Below are positions 1 through 8,213 of a DNA stretch of 50,216 bases, in pieces. Under the pieces are notes generated by a model that was given only the letters and a program-made list of their open reading frames with translations, was not told the DNA's origin and made no database searches. Made by a program: the position numbers and the translations under genes. The stretch's first letter is position 1; each line of letters opens with the position of its first letter. Source of the DNA: Clostridia bacterium (GTDB taxonomy: Bacteria; Bacillota; Clostridia; Lachnospirales; JAOARL01); the NCBI GenBank assembly GCA_025210555.1, contig JAOARL010000006.1, positions 1 to 50,216 of the forward strand. Direction: 5' to 3'.

Positions 1-2214
1 ATCAAAACTTGTTGCTTTTCCAAGATTTATAATTCTATAAGCTCCTCCATCATATATCCAAAGTCTATATGTATCTGCTCCATCTACTGGATTCCAGTTT
101 ATTCTCAGTCTTGTTTTCCCAGTATTTAGACCTTTGCTTGTGTACTCTTCAAGAGTTGTTATTGGAGTTTCTAGTGTATCTCCTATAACTACTGGTGTGT
201 AAGATGTATAGCTTCCATCTTTAGCATATACTCTTACTCTATAATGCTTTGTTACTCCTGGACTTGGCGCTGTTCCTGTATCATTTGTTAGTCCTGTATG
301 ATTAAAGATCAAGTTACTTCCTGTATATACATTTGTCCATCCTGAAGTTCCATTATCACTTACTTCAAGCTCATATGTAGTATCTCCTGCATTTGCATTT
401 GAGTTCCAGTTAGTTACTATTCTCATTGACTTAGATGTAGCATCTTTTGTTGCTACTAATCCTGTAGGTGCATTGGCATGTGTATATTTATTTGTCATAG
501 GCTTTATAGTTTCATTTCCTAAGTTATCTCTAACCTTTACTGCATAAGTATATCTTGTATTTGGCGTAAGCCCTGTTACTACTCTTGTTTTACTTGATGT
601 CCATGGCTCCCAAGAACCATTTACATAATAGCTGTAAACATTTGTAGGTACTCCACATCCGCTATCAGTTACATCTCCTGCTGAAAGTGTTATTTGAGTA
701 CTACTGTCTGTAGTTATGTTAAATGTAAAATCATTTGGTCCTTCTGCATCTGTTCTATCTGGTAATGTAGGCATATATGCTGATGAATATGCCATTTGCC
801 CACTAGAATTATATGCAGATACTCTAAAGAAGTAATTCTTATTTGTATTGTATGATGCACTATTTGATTTTAAATATAACCTGCTTGGATCATCTCTAAG
901 GTCTAATCCTGCTTTACTATGATTAAATATATCTACTGATCTAGTATTGTCTGCATCTTGATTTATTCTTGTTTCTGTTGGATATACTTTCCATACACTT
1001 GTATCAAAACTAGTTACGTTTCCAACATCCCAAGCTCTATAATAACTACCGTCCCAAATATATATAACATATCCTGTTGCTCCTGTTTGTGCTTGCCAGT
1101 TAAGAACAACTCTTCCTCTACCTTCTGTCTTATGCCAGCTAAGTCCTGTTACTGTTCCTGTTGGAGCAGATGGAGTTGACGGTTTTGTCCATACTTCTTT
1201 AAAATTATATGCTCCCCAGTTAGATGCCTTATCATAATATCTTGCTGCTATAAATCTATATTTAGTTCCTGGCATAAGTCCTGTTACGTTATAACTTTTT
1301 CTATTAATATCAGAAAAACTAATATTATATTCTACAGAACCAGAATTATCTATATTTACATCTCTAACCCAGCTACTACCATTCCATCGCTCAGCATATA
1401 TATACGTTCTATTATAGCCTGACGAAGGAGTTGAATCACTAAAAGCTCCCCAGTTAAGTGTTATTGATGTATCTGATATGTTTGTAAACGTTCCGCTTAT
1501 TGCCGGATTATTAGGTACAACAGTATCTATTGTAATATCATTAAGATATGACCATGATGATACTCCACCTTTATTATCCCATGTTCTAATTGCAAAACGC
1601 CATGCTCCATCTGCTAAAGCACTCGTTGTATGAGTTTTAGCCGCACTTGTTATTTCCCCAGAATTGTATTGCCAATTTGAAAAATTATTAGTACTTCCTA
1701 CCACTTGATATTTTGTTTGTGGGTCTCCATCTGGATCACTATAATTCCAGTTAAAAGTTTGCGTATTATCATTACTCTTTAATCCAGTAGCTGGTGCTGT
1801 TATAACTGGATTATTAGGCTTTCTATTTCCTAATTTTATAAAATATAAATTTGTATTAACATAATTACTCATTAATTTATTTTCATAATCGCTTATATAT
1901 TCAACTCTATACCTTATAGTATAAGTTATATCTTCTTGATAACTTGCTGCGTTTCCAAAATTTATTTTCAAAGTATTACTTGGATTTAGTGTCAGCGTCT
2001 TAGCTGTAACACTTCCAGATACTTTCATTAGATCTACATAAACTTTATTTGCAACATAATTTGAATCATATGTTATATTTAAATTCATACCACTAATTGG
2101 CGTGAAGTTTGTAACAACTCCACTACTATTAGATCTGGTTATATCTGTAGCGGCATTAATTCTAATAAATGTAATTAAGAAGAGAATACATACAATAAAT
2201 TTTCTTTTAAACAT
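1..2214 (-). CDS. Secreted fibronectin type III repeat protein (partial, C-terminus beyond window)
   Basis: The frame is open from an ATG at 2214 to the left edge: 738 codons with no stop. The N-terminus is a signal peptide (basic MFKRKF, then a hydrophobic stretch to about residue 20). The rest is a chain of Fn3-like beta repeats with recurring Pro-x-x-Pro and Trp-Asn/Gly linkers. Two late repeats share an aromatic pattern, YxxxIWDGxxYR followed by TSFD, so the repeats are at least partly homologous. No LPxTG motif, S-layer or catalytic domain lies in the visible part. A strong RBS (AAGGAGG) overlaps the stop of the gene at 2227-3324, so the two are probably co-transcribed. The likely role is extracellular, in surface adhesion or carbohydrate contact; that is inference from domain type. 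Confidence 0.8.
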   Translation of the reverse strand, partial: MFKRKFIVCILFLITFIRINAATDITRSNSSGVVTNFTPISGMNLNITYDSNYVANKVYVDLMKVSGSVTAKTLTLNPSNTLKINFGNAASYQEDITYTIRYRVEYISDYENKLMSNYVNTNLYFIKLGNRKPNNPVITAPATGLKSNDNTQTFNWNYSDPDGDPQTKYQVVGSTNNFSNWQYNSGEITSAAKTHTTSALADGAWRFAIRTWDNKGGVSSWSYLNDITIDTVVPNNPAISGTFTNISDTSITLNWGAFSDSTPSSGYNRTYIYAERWNGSSWVRDVNIDNSGSVEYNISFSDINRKSYNVTGLMPGTKYRFIAARYYDKASNWGAYNFKEVWTKPSTPSAPTGTVTGLSWHKTEGRGRVVLNWQAQTGATGYVIYIWDGSYYRAWDVGNVTSFDTSVWKVYPTETRINQDADNTRSVDIFNHSKAGLDLRDDPSRLYLKSNSASYNTNKNYFFRVSAYNSSGQMAYSSAYMPTLPDRTDAEGPNDFTFNITTDSSTQITLSAGDVTDSGCGVPTNVYSYYVNGSWEPWTSSKTRVVTGLTPNTRYTYAVKVRDNLGNETIKPMTNKYTHANAPTGLVATKDATSKSMRIVTNWNSNANAGDTTYELEVSDNGTSGWTNVYTGSNLIFNHTGLTNDTGTAPSPGVTKHYRVRVYAKDGSYTSYTPVVIGDTLETPITTLEEYTSKGLNTGKTRLRINWNPVDGADTYRLWIYDGGAYRIINLGKATSFD

Positions 2215-2226
2215 TTTATTCCCTCC

Positions 2227-3324
2227 TTAATAAAAACTATATGTCCCACTTGCTGTTGGTGCAGTTATTGATTTAAATTTAATTACATGGTTACCTAATA
2301 TAACCTCTAAAACATTTCCTACACTTATATTTTTAAGTGTTCCTGATACATTTACAACACTTCCACTTCTTGAACCTGTAACACTACCATATGTTCCGTT
2401 ACTATAGCTACCTTCTATAGTGTCAGTTGTTTCTATTTTAAAATTAAATGCTCTATTGTTAATAATGTTTATTACTGGCTTAATCTTAGCAGGCAATGCT
2501 ATTGTCACTTCTGAACTTTCTCTATACCCAGAGTATCCTGAAAAAGTATCTCCATCATAAGCTCTCACCCTAAATTGAACTTTAGTATTTTTAGGATCTG
2601 TTCCTATAGTCATTGTTCTACTTCTACCTGATACAGTTGTTTCACCACTCCAACTTGACCATGTAGCTTTAGCTCCATCATAATACCTAGAAGATATTCT
2701 ATATGTTAATGAATCTCCATCTCCATCACTTGAAGCTCCCCAGCTTACAGTTATATTTTCACCAGGTCTTGCTTTACTTTGATTAAAACTTATTGCACCT
2801 GGTACTGTTGGTGTATTATTTGGTGCTATAGTTGATTGATAAATACGTGCATAACCAGATGCACCTCTACTCCAACTAACTCTACTCATTAATCTACTAT
2901 TAAACGGTCCTGTTATTCTTAAATATTTATACACAGTTCCTGCACTTTGATATATTATAGTAGGTTTGCTTGGTCTTGGATCTCCATTCCAATTATCTTC
3001 CTCTTCTTCACTTAAAAATCCTATTTGGTGCCAGTCATCTGAACCACTATTATATGCTTTTATATAGTATTGTTTTGTCTGTCCACTTGGAACATAAATA
3101 CTGACATTACCAGGCCATCCATGTCCAGTAGATGAATAAGAATAATCAAAATGATTATAACTTGGCCCAGAATTATCTATTCTGTTTTGCCCTATAATTC
3201 CTGCATTATATTTTCCTTCTGTTATAGTTTCTTGATAAATCCCTGCAAATGATTTAACATTCGCAATCACAAAAATCATTATTGCTATCATTAAAATACA
3301 TTTATTTTTAAAAATATTTTTCAT
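2227..3324 (-). CDS. Secreted protein with one fibronectin type III-like domain
   Basis: This 365-aa protein starts with a clear signal peptide (MKNIFKNK, a hydrophobic core to about residue 25, then AFAG-like cleavage context). The N-terminal half (about 30-165) is Gly/Ser/Tyr/Trp-rich and resembles an extracellular beta-sandwich, but I cannot name the family. An Fn3-like domain follows at about 172-277 (start PTVPGAISF, with a WGASSDGDGDSLTY strand pattern typical of Fn3). The C-terminal 85 residues are another small beta-rich module. The start is supported by AAGGAGAG nine bases upstream. The downstream Fn3 repeat gene begins 12 bp after its stop, so they probably act together outside the cell. 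Confidence 0.75.
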   Translation of the reverse strand: MKNIFKNKCILMIAIMIFVIANVKSFAGIYQETITEGKYNAGIIGQNRIDNSGPSYNHFDYSYSSTGHGWPGNVSIYVPSGQTKQYYIKAYNSGSDDWHQIGFLSEEEEDNWNGDPRPSKPTIIYQSAGTVYKYLRITGPFNSRLMSRVSWSRGASGYARIYQSTIAPNNTPTVPGAISFNQSKARPGENITVSWGASSDGDGDSLTYRISSRYYDGAKATWSSWSGETTVSGRSRTMTIGTDPKNTKVQFRVRAYDGDTFSGYSGYRESSEVTIALPAKIKPVINIINNRAFNFKIETTDTIEGSYSNGTYGSVTGSRSGSVVNVSGTLKNISVGNVLEVILGNHVIKFKSITAPTASGTYSFY

Positions 3325-3426
3325 TTCACACTCTCCTTAAATTATATTAATTATATTTTACCTTTCAATTAACATAATGTCTATAAATCTTACTGTTTTT
3401 AATTGTTATTTTAATTTTTAAAACTT

Positions 3427-3453
3427 CAAAAAAAGAACCCTTACGAGTCCTTT
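3427..3453 (-). terminator. Intrinsic terminator of ygiQ
   Basis: On the minus strand a 9-bp stem (AAAGGACUC with GGGUUCUUU, two G-U pairs) around a short GUA-type loop is followed by a U-run. The 5' arm contains the last codons and stop of ygiQ, so transcription ends right after the coding region. Confidence 0.75.
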
Positions 3454-5234
3454 ATTAAACACTTCTTACCTTTACCAATAAGATCGTATCTATCTTCTTT
3501 TATTAACGCTTTTTTAACAAGCTTATAATTCTCTCTTCTTCTATATTGCATAAGAGCTCTTTGCATGTTTTTCTCATCATAGCTCTTAGGTACATATATT
3601 TTTTCAAAATTATCTGGGTCAAGTTCAGTGTAGTACATACACGTTGAAAGTGTTCCAGGTGTTGGGTAAAAATCTTGTACCTGCTCAGGCGTATATCCTA
3701 AGTCTCTTATATACTCTGCAAGAGCTATTGCATCTTTTAGAGTAGAACCTGGATGTGATGATATAAAATAAGGAACTAAAAACTGTTCTTTACCTAATTT
3801 TTTATTAACCTTAAAATATGCATCTTTAAATCTATCAAATATCTTTGCACTAGGTTTACCCATATATTTAAGTACATTATCACTAATATGTTCTGGAGCA
3901 ACTTTAAGTTGTCCACTTATATGATGTTTTGAAAACTCATTTAAAAACTCACTAAAGTTTTTATCAAGCATTAAGTAGTCATATCTAAGTCCTGACCTTA
4001 CAAACACCTTTTTTATTCCCTCTAAACTTCTAAGTTTTCTAAGTAACTCCATATAATCTTTATGATCTACTATAAGGTTTTTACATGCACTTGGGAATAA
4101 ACAATCTTTCTTCTTACATACGCCATGTTCTTCTTGCTTCTTACATGCTTTGTGTCTAAAGTTAGCTGTTGGCCCTCCAACATCATGAATATATCCTTTA
4201 AAGTCTTTATCCTTAATAAGTTCTTTCGCTTCTCCTATTATTGATTCATGACTTCTTGCTTGTATTGTTCTCCCTTGATGGAATGTAATTGCGCAGAAGT
4301 TACAGTTTCCGTAACAGCCTCTATTACTTACTAAGCTATATTTAACTTCTTTTATAGCTGGTATTCCACCATCTTTTTCATATACTGGATGGTATGTTCT
4401 TGTAAATGGAAGCTTATATACATCATCCATTTCAAGTTCTGTTAAAGTTTCTGAAGGTAAATTTTGAACTACATAACCCTCATTATATTTTTCTACTAAT
4501 ACTTTAGCATTTAAATTATCCATGTTTTCTTTTTGGATTATAAATGATTCCATGAACTTTCTTTTATCTTCTTTTATAACATTAAAATCTGGTAATTCGA
4601 TGTAGTCATACACATTATCTAAGTTATTTGCTTTGTACATAGTTCCATTTATATAAGTTATATCTTTAATATCAATTCCAGCTTCTAAAGCTTCTGCTAT
4701 TTCTACAACAGTCTTTTCACCCATACCAAACATTAGTAAGTCTGCATTTGCATCATGAAGAATTGATCTTCTTACTTTATTACTCCAATAATCATAGTGT
4801 CCAAACCTTCTAAGTGAAGCTTCAAGTCCACCTATCATTATATTAGTATTCTTGTAAGCTTCTCTAATCTTATTTGAATATACCATTACAGCCCTATCAG
4901 GTCTAAGATCATTTCTTCCACCTGGAGAATAAGCATCTTTACTTCTTCTCTTTTTATTAGTTGTATAATGATTTACCATAGAATCAATATTTCCTGATGT
5001 AACTAAAAATCCATATTTAGGTTCTCCTAGTTTTTTAAAATCATCAACTGTTTTCCAATTAGGTTGAGCTATTATCCCAACCTTATACCCTCTTGATTCT
5101 AAAACTCTTGATATTATTGACACACCAAAAGATGGATGATCCACATATGCATCACCCGTCACCATTATAAAATCTAATTGATCCCAGTTTTTTTCTATCA
5201 TGTCATCTTTACTTATAGGTAAAAATTTATTCAT
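3441..5234 (-). CDS. ygiQ: YgiQ family radical SAM protein
   Basis: This 597-aa protein has the architecture of the YgiQ (UPF0313) family: an N-terminal cobalamin-binding-like Rossmann region, a radical SAM core, and a C-terminal extension. The radical SAM cysteines are visible at about residues 305-315 as CYGNCNFC (CxxxCxxC). A second Cys-rich block (about 370-390) reads as C followed by CxxxxC-like spacings typical of this family. The characteristic SGNIDSMV and [16 protein letters not shown] motifs are present. Length is slightly shorter than enteric YgiQ. The family's substrate is not established. It is the last gene of a three-gene run (5693-6481, 5249-5671, then this) with 14-21 bp gaps. 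Confidence 0.93.
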   Translation of the reverse strand: MNKFLPISKDDMIEKNWDQLDFIMVTGDAYVDHPSFGVSIISRVLESRGYKVGIIAQPNWKTVDDFKKLGEPKYGFLVTSGNIDSMVNHYTTNKKRRSKDAYSPGGRNDLRPDRAVMVYSNKIREAYKNTNIMIGGLEASLRRFGHYDYWSNKVRRSILHDANADLLMFGMGEKTVVEIAEALEAGIDIKDITYINGTMYKANNLDNVYDYIELPDFNVIKEDKRKFMESFIIQKENMDNLNAKVLVEKYNEGYVVQNLPSETLTELEMDDVYKLPFTRTYHPVYEKDGGIPAIKEVKYSLVSNRGCYGNCNFCAITFHQGRTIQARSHESIIGEAKELIKDKDFKGYIHDVGGPTANFRHKACKKQEEHGVCKKKDCLFPSACKNLIVDHKDYMELLRKLRSLEGIKKVFVRSGLRYDYLMLDKNFSEFLNEFSKHHISGQLKVAPEHISDNVLKYMGKPSAKIFDRFKDAYFKVNKKLGKEQFLVPYFISSHPGSTLKDAIALAEYIRDLGYTPEQVQDFYPTPGTLSTCMYYTELDPDNFEKIYVPKSYDEKNMQRALMQYRRRENYKLVKKALIKEDRYDLIGKGKKCLIKDS

Positions 5235-5248
5235 TAAGCTACCTCTTT

Positions 5249-5671
5249 CTAAAACTCTTGATTAAAACTACACTTTGGATAATTAAGGCAATACCAACCA
5301 TTAGACTTTTTTACTAATGATTTACCGCACAATGGGCATTTAGGTAACTTGTTAAAACTTTCTTCTAGCTTTAATTTATCCTTCTTCCCTTCATCTATAC
5401 ACAGTTCTTCTCTTAATCTTATATATTCTTTGTATTTTTTATTTTTTATCTTTAACTCTTTATTATTTAACCCTGTATTATATACTTTATTTGAAACTTT
5501 AGTCTTTTTACTTTTTCTTCCATTTGAAAACTTATAATGTATATAAAAAACTAATATATATACACCTATAAAAAAAGTTAATGCATTAAATGCATTTCTT
5601 GTTTCAATATAATACATTAAACACAATATTCCATGTGTTAAAAAAAATCCCACTCTAATAATTTCTAACAT
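5249..5671 (-). CDS. Small membrane-anchored protein with topoisomerase-type C4 zinc ribbon
   Basis: The protein is 140 aa. The first 50 residues contain two short hydrophobic segments ([14 protein letters not shown] and [14 protein letters not shown]), followed by a lysine-rich linker (about 50-105). The C-terminal 30 residues form a zinc ribbon, CPLCGK, then WYCLNYPKC, spacing C-x2-C-x11-C-x4-C, as in the zinc fingers at the C-terminus of topoisomerase I and in some membrane-linked nucleases. No catalytic domain is visible. GGAGGG upstream supports the ATG at 5671. It probably binds nucleic acid or a metal near the membrane; function unknown. Confidence 0.65.
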   Translation of the reverse strand: MLEIIRVGFFLTHGILCLMYYIETRNAFNALTFFIGVYILVFYIHYKFSNGRKSKKTKVSNKVYNTGLNNKELKIKNKKYKEYIRLREELCIDEGKKDKLKLEESFNKLPKCPLCGKSLVKKSNGWYCLNYPKCSFNQEF

Positions 5672-5692
5672 ATGTGCCCTCCAAGTATTTTT

Positions 5693-6481
5693 CTATATAA
5701 TAACATCTTTAGACTTTTTAAACAATAAAATCAAAACAGATTCCACTATTAGAACAAAAGACAAAGCGCATACATTTAATGTATACGCTTTATATCCTAT
5801 CTTGTGCTTTTTATGATATCTTGTGCTTTTTATGATATCAAATTTGTCCTTATTCCATTTCATTTTTATATCATATTTAAAGTCTATATTTTCAAATCTT
5901 TCATCCATCCATATATTAGGATGAACATCTATTAAATAATCTTCTGTAAAATAGTAATTAATTGTTACATTTTCAAAAACTTCATTTGAATACTCTTCCT
6001 CTAAAAAATCATTAATCGTTACCTTAGGTAGTATTTGATTAATACTATTTTCTGATAAAATATCAAATTCTTTTTCAGCTGCTTCTTTAAGATAAAAATT
6101 AATTTTATTTATTTTAGAATAGTTAATTTCATGAGCAATAATATTTTTGCTACCTTCACTATCAAACATTTTTATTTTATTTACTTCTCCAATCCCATTA
6201 GAAGCTCTGCTTATAATTTCAATTGAAGAATCAGTTATATTTTCTAAATCTATATCATATTTTATATCAGCATTATTCTTAACTATACTTCTATCAATTA
6301 ATAACATATCTTTGTCTTCTTTTGAAAGTAATTCTCCACCAGCAAAATCATAACTTATATCTAAAGACATAAAAACTTCTTTTATATCAAGATTTGATTC
6401 TGTTTCACTGTATTTATTAACCCCATATAAATATACTCCTATTGCTACTATAAATAATATTCCTAAAATTTTCTTATACAT
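5693..6481 (-). CDS. Membrane protein of unknown function with N- and C-terminal transmembrane segments
   Basis: The 262-aa protein begins with a hydrophobic segment (ILGILFIVAIGVYLYGV) and ends with another (about 238-255, ALSFVLIVESVLILLF). Between them is an acidic, Asn/Ile-rich extracytoplasmic domain that I do not recognise. AAGGAG lies nine bases before the ATG. Near the 3' end the gene carries an exact 19-bp tandem duplication (5801-5838). Since 19 is not a multiple of three, loss of one copy would place a stop right after the preceding Ile-Ile-Lys-Ser-Thr-Arg and remove the second membrane segment. It heads a probable operon with 5249-5671 and ygiQ. Confidence 0.6.
   Translation of the reverse strand: MYKKILGILFIVAIGVYLYGVNKYSETESNLDIKEVFMSLDISYDFAGGELLSKEDKDMLLIDRSIVKNNADIKYDIDLENITDSSIEIISRASNGIGEVNKIKMFDSEGSKNIIAHEINYSKINKINFYLKEAAEKEFDILSENSINQILPKVTINDFLEEEYSNEVFENVTINYYFTEDYLIDVHPNIWMDERFENIDFKYDIKMKWNKDKFDIIKSTRYHKKHKIGYKAYTLNVCALSFVLIVESVLILLFKKSKDVII
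5801..5838. repeat. Exact 19-bp tandem duplication inside a coding region
   Basis: Two identical 19-bp units (5801-5819 and 5820-5838, unit CTTGTGCTTTTTATGATAT) lie head to tail near the 3' end of the gene at 5693-6481. The unit length shifts the reading frame, so copy number decides whether the C-terminal membrane segment is made. Confidence 0.95.
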
Positions 6482-6579
6482 ATTTTTCTCCTTAATATTT
6501 AATATTACTTTTATATTTTAACAAAAAATTCTATCTATATATTTAAGACTTATTTACAAATTTTAATTTTTTTGCATTG

Positions 6580-6712
6580 AAATAGGAAGATACTTTGTTT
6601 TTTATTGGAGTGGATTATTTCACCAGGGGTGGCATATATACATTACTAATTACATGGAAGAAACATTAGTAATTATATAGCCAATGAACTAGCTCAAAGT
6701 ATCTTCCTACTT
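6580..6712 (-). ncRNA. Structured RNA with long closing stem, candidate small RNA (6S-like shape)
   Basis: The ends of this element (6580-6597 and 6695-6712) form an 18-bp closing stem with one G-U pair. Inside lies a second long stem of about 19 bp with two bulges, capped by a loop of about 14 nt. The two stems are separated by an asymmetric open region that has a short GUG/CAC hairpin on its 3' side. A closing stem, a large central bubble and a terminal stem is the layout of 6S RNA, although at about 130 nt it is shorter than usual and I recognise no conserved sequence. An extended -10 box at 6715-6723 would start transcription on the minus strand at about 6708, at the base of the stem. It could also be part of the aroF 3' UTR or the leader of the gene at 6481. 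No terminator U-run is seen. Confidence 0.45.
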
Positions 6713-6714
6713 AA

Positions 6715-6723
6715 ATTATATCA
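6715..6723 (-). promoter_or_regulatory. Extended -10 promoter element for the structured RNA
   Basis: On the minus strand the sequence reads TGATATAAT, a perfect extended -10 (TGnTATAAT). The expected start is about seven bases downstream, at the base of the closing stem at 6580-6712. No good -35 is seen, which is common with extended -10 promoters. Confidence 0.5.
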
Positions 6724-6751
6724 TGCATAAATTTAAAATGCATTTTCATCT

Positions 6752-7780
6752 CTACATATCAAGTTCATCAAGGCTTCTAACCATTTCACTAAACAGCTTA
6801 GAATCATTTACTATGCCACCAAGATCTTTGGGCTCAATTGATTGTCTACCATCACACATAGCTTCCTCTGGATTATTATGTGTTTCAATCATTAATCCAT
6901 CCGCACCACTTACAATAGCTGACCTAGATACAGCTTTTATATATTCTCTCTTACCACATGCATGTGAAGGGTCTATAATAATTGGTAAATGTGTTTCTTC
7001 TTTTAAAATTGGAACTGTAGACATATCTAAAGTGTTTCTTGGATCTAAAGCTCCATTTGCAAAAGTCCTTATACCTCTTTCACATAATATTACGTTACTA
7101 TTCCCAGCATACATTATATGTTCAGCAGCTAATAAAAACTCTTCTATATTAGCTGACATACCCCTTTTGAGAACTACTGGTTTGTTTGATTTACCTGCCG
7201 CTTTTAAAAGCGAAAAATTACTCATATTTCTTGCGCCTATTTGTATTATATCTGCATATTCTTCTACCATTGATAAACCTTCTTCATTCATAGCTTCTGT
7301 TATAGTAGGAATATTAAAAATTTCTCCTGCCTTTTTTAATAACTTAAGTCCTTCTTCCTCCATTCCTCTAAAACTATACGGACTAGTTCTTGGCTTAAAT
7401 GCTCCACCTCTAAGTATATTCGCTCCCTGCTCTTTTACAGCTTTAGCTATTGAATTCATAAAGTTATCTTCTGTAGGTTCAATTGCACATGGCCCTGCAA
7501 TAATTATTGGACTTCCATTACCTATCTCAACACCTTTTACATTTACTATTGTTTTATCCTTAAACATTTTGCTTGTCATGCCAACGTTTCCTTTTTCATC
7601 TAACTCATCATATCCACCCCTTAGTTCTTTAAGCACACTTTTATCAAACATATCACCTATTTTTTCAAAATTATCCCTTATAGCAACAATTCCATTATCT
7701 CCTTCAAAAAACTTACCACCAGCTTTCTCTAATATTTCCCTATTTTTATTTGTTAATCCTCTTCTAACCTTTATTATCAT
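6752..7780 (-). CDS. aroF: 3-deoxy-7-phosphoheptulonate synthase (DAHP synthase), type I-beta
   Basis: The enzyme condenses phosphoenolpyruvate with erythrose 4-phosphate, the first step of the shikimate pathway to Phe, Tyr, Trp. A small N-terminal ferredoxin-like regulatory domain (about 1-75), as in the Thermotoga-type enzyme, precedes the barrel. Visible motifs are AGPCAIE (about 98), GGAFKPRTSPYSF, IQIGARN, KPVVLKRGM, ILCERGIRTF, DPSHACGKR and the C-terminal metal-binding ETHNNPEEAMCDG. The ATG at 7780 is preferred because AGGAGG lies nine bases upstream; the ATG at 7786 would sit only 2-3 bases from it. An intrinsic terminator ends about 25 bp upstream and there is no room for a promoter after it, so expression must come by readthrough of two tandem leader-terminator units (7805-8178). 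Confidence 0.95.
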   Translation of the reverse strand: MIIKVRRGLTNKNREILEKAGGKFFEGDNGIVAIRDNFEKIGDMFDKSVLKELRGGYDELDEKGNVGMTSKMFKDKTIVNVKGVEIGNGSPIIIAGPCAIEPTEDNFMNSIAKAVKEQGANILRGGAFKPRTSPYSFRGMEEEGLKLLKKAGEIFNIPTITEAMNEEGLSMVEEYADIIQIGARNMSNFSLLKAAGKSNKPVVLKRGMSANIEEFLLAAEHIMYAGNSNVILCERGIRTFANGALDPRNTLDMSTVPILKEETHLPIIIDPSHACGKREYIKAVSRSAIVSGADGLMIETHNNPEEAMCDGRQSIEPKDLGGIVNDSKLFSEMVRSLDELDM

Positions 7781-7804
7781 TTTCATTTCCTCCTATTTTT
7801 TAAT

Positions 7805-7832
7805 AAAAAAAGAGTCCCTACACGGACTCTTT
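7805..7832 (-). terminator. Proximal attenuator terminator upstream of aroF
   Basis: On the minus strand a 9-bp stem (AAAGAGUCC with GGACUCUUU, loop GUGUAG) is followed by a run of U. It lies between the proximal leader ORF and the aroF RBS. The 5' arm can also pair with GGAUUUUU inside the leader ORF (codons Gly22-Phe23-Phe24), which would prevent the terminator forming. Confidence 0.9.
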
Positions 7833-7863
7833 AAATTCAAAGTTATAAATTTATAGTATTATA

Positions 7864-7971
7864 CTATCCCTGTATATGTGCAAATATTTTGTTGTATCCG
7901 AAAAATCCAGCGTAATAATAACCCCAGAAAAACATGCTAAAATATTTATTTGTTAAAACTTTATTTGCCAT
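7864..7971 (-). CDS. Aromatic-rich 35-aa leader peptide, proximal copy
   Basis: This short ORF has 35 codons, an ATG at 7971, a stop at 7864 and a good RBS (AAAGGAG, ten bases before the ATG). Twelve of the 35 residues are aromatic, and the core FFWGYYYAGFFGY contains Phe, Trp and Tyr, the three end products of the DAHP synthase pathway. The stop is followed by about 30 nt of AU-rich RNA and a terminator, then aroF. This matches a ribosome-sensed leader peptide for transcription attenuation (compare pheL or trpL of enteric bacteria), though no homologous leader is known to me. The peptide matches the distal copy at 28 of 35 positions. It could instead be a small functional membrane peptide; placement favours the leader. 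Confidence 0.8.
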   Translation of the reverse strand: MANKVLTNKYFSMFFWGYYYAGFFGYNKIFAHIQG

Positions 7972-8008
7972 ATACTTTTATCTCCTTTCTCAATATTTCA
8001 ATTTCTAT

Positions 8009-8038
8009 AAAAAAAGAGAGCCCCTACACGGACTCTCT
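8009..8038 (-). terminator. Distal attenuator terminator
   Basis: On the minus strand a 9-bp stem (AGAGAGUCC with GGGCUCUCU, one U-G pair, loop GUGUAG) is followed by a U-run. It follows the distal leader ORF and precedes the proximal one. It shares loop and arms with the terminator at 7805-7832. Compensating differences (extra G-C pairs at the base, matched in both arms) keep the stem intact. Confidence 0.9.
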
Positions 8039-8070
8039 AAATTTTAAAGTTATAAATTTATAGTATTATA

Positions 8071-8178
8071 CTATCCCTGTATATGTTGATATATTTTGTT
8101 GTATCCAAAAAATCCAGCGTAATAATAACCCCAGAAAAATACGTTAAAATATACAGTTGTTAAAACTTTATTCATCAT
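8071..8178 (-). CDS. Aromatic-rich 35-aa leader peptide, distal copy
   Basis: The ORF starts with two ATGs (8178) after AAGGAG and ends at 8071. It encodes 35 residues, 12 of them aromatic, with the 16-residue core FFWGYYYAGFFGYNKI (residues 14-29) identical to the proximal copy. The two cores differ by one silent change (TTC or TTT). It is the first gene after the promoter at 8214-8242 and is followed by its own terminator at 8009-8038. Its period to the proximal copy is 207 bp, and the 3' flanking sequence is also conserved, so the whole ORF-plus-terminator unit was duplicated. The likely role is ribosome-mediated attenuation of aroF. Confidence 0.8.
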   Translation of the reverse strand: MMNKVLTTVYFNVFFWGYYYAGFFGYNKIYQHIQG

Positions 8179-8213
8179 ATACTTTTGTAGCTCCTTTTTT
8201 ATAAATTTGATTC

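Noticed and set aside
6723-7856. Long plus-strand ORF of 377 codons opposite aroF
   Set aside because: It mirrors the minus-strand DAHP synthase, which has all family motifs and a proper RBS; the plus-strand product is low-complexity Ser/Ile/Leu-rich shadow sequence.
7864-8178. The two 35-aa ORFs as a two-peptide bacteriocin or pheromone
   Set aside because: There is no export, immunity or processing gene nearby, both peptides share the same core, and each is followed by a terminator ahead of an aromatic biosynthesis gene, which fits attenuation better.
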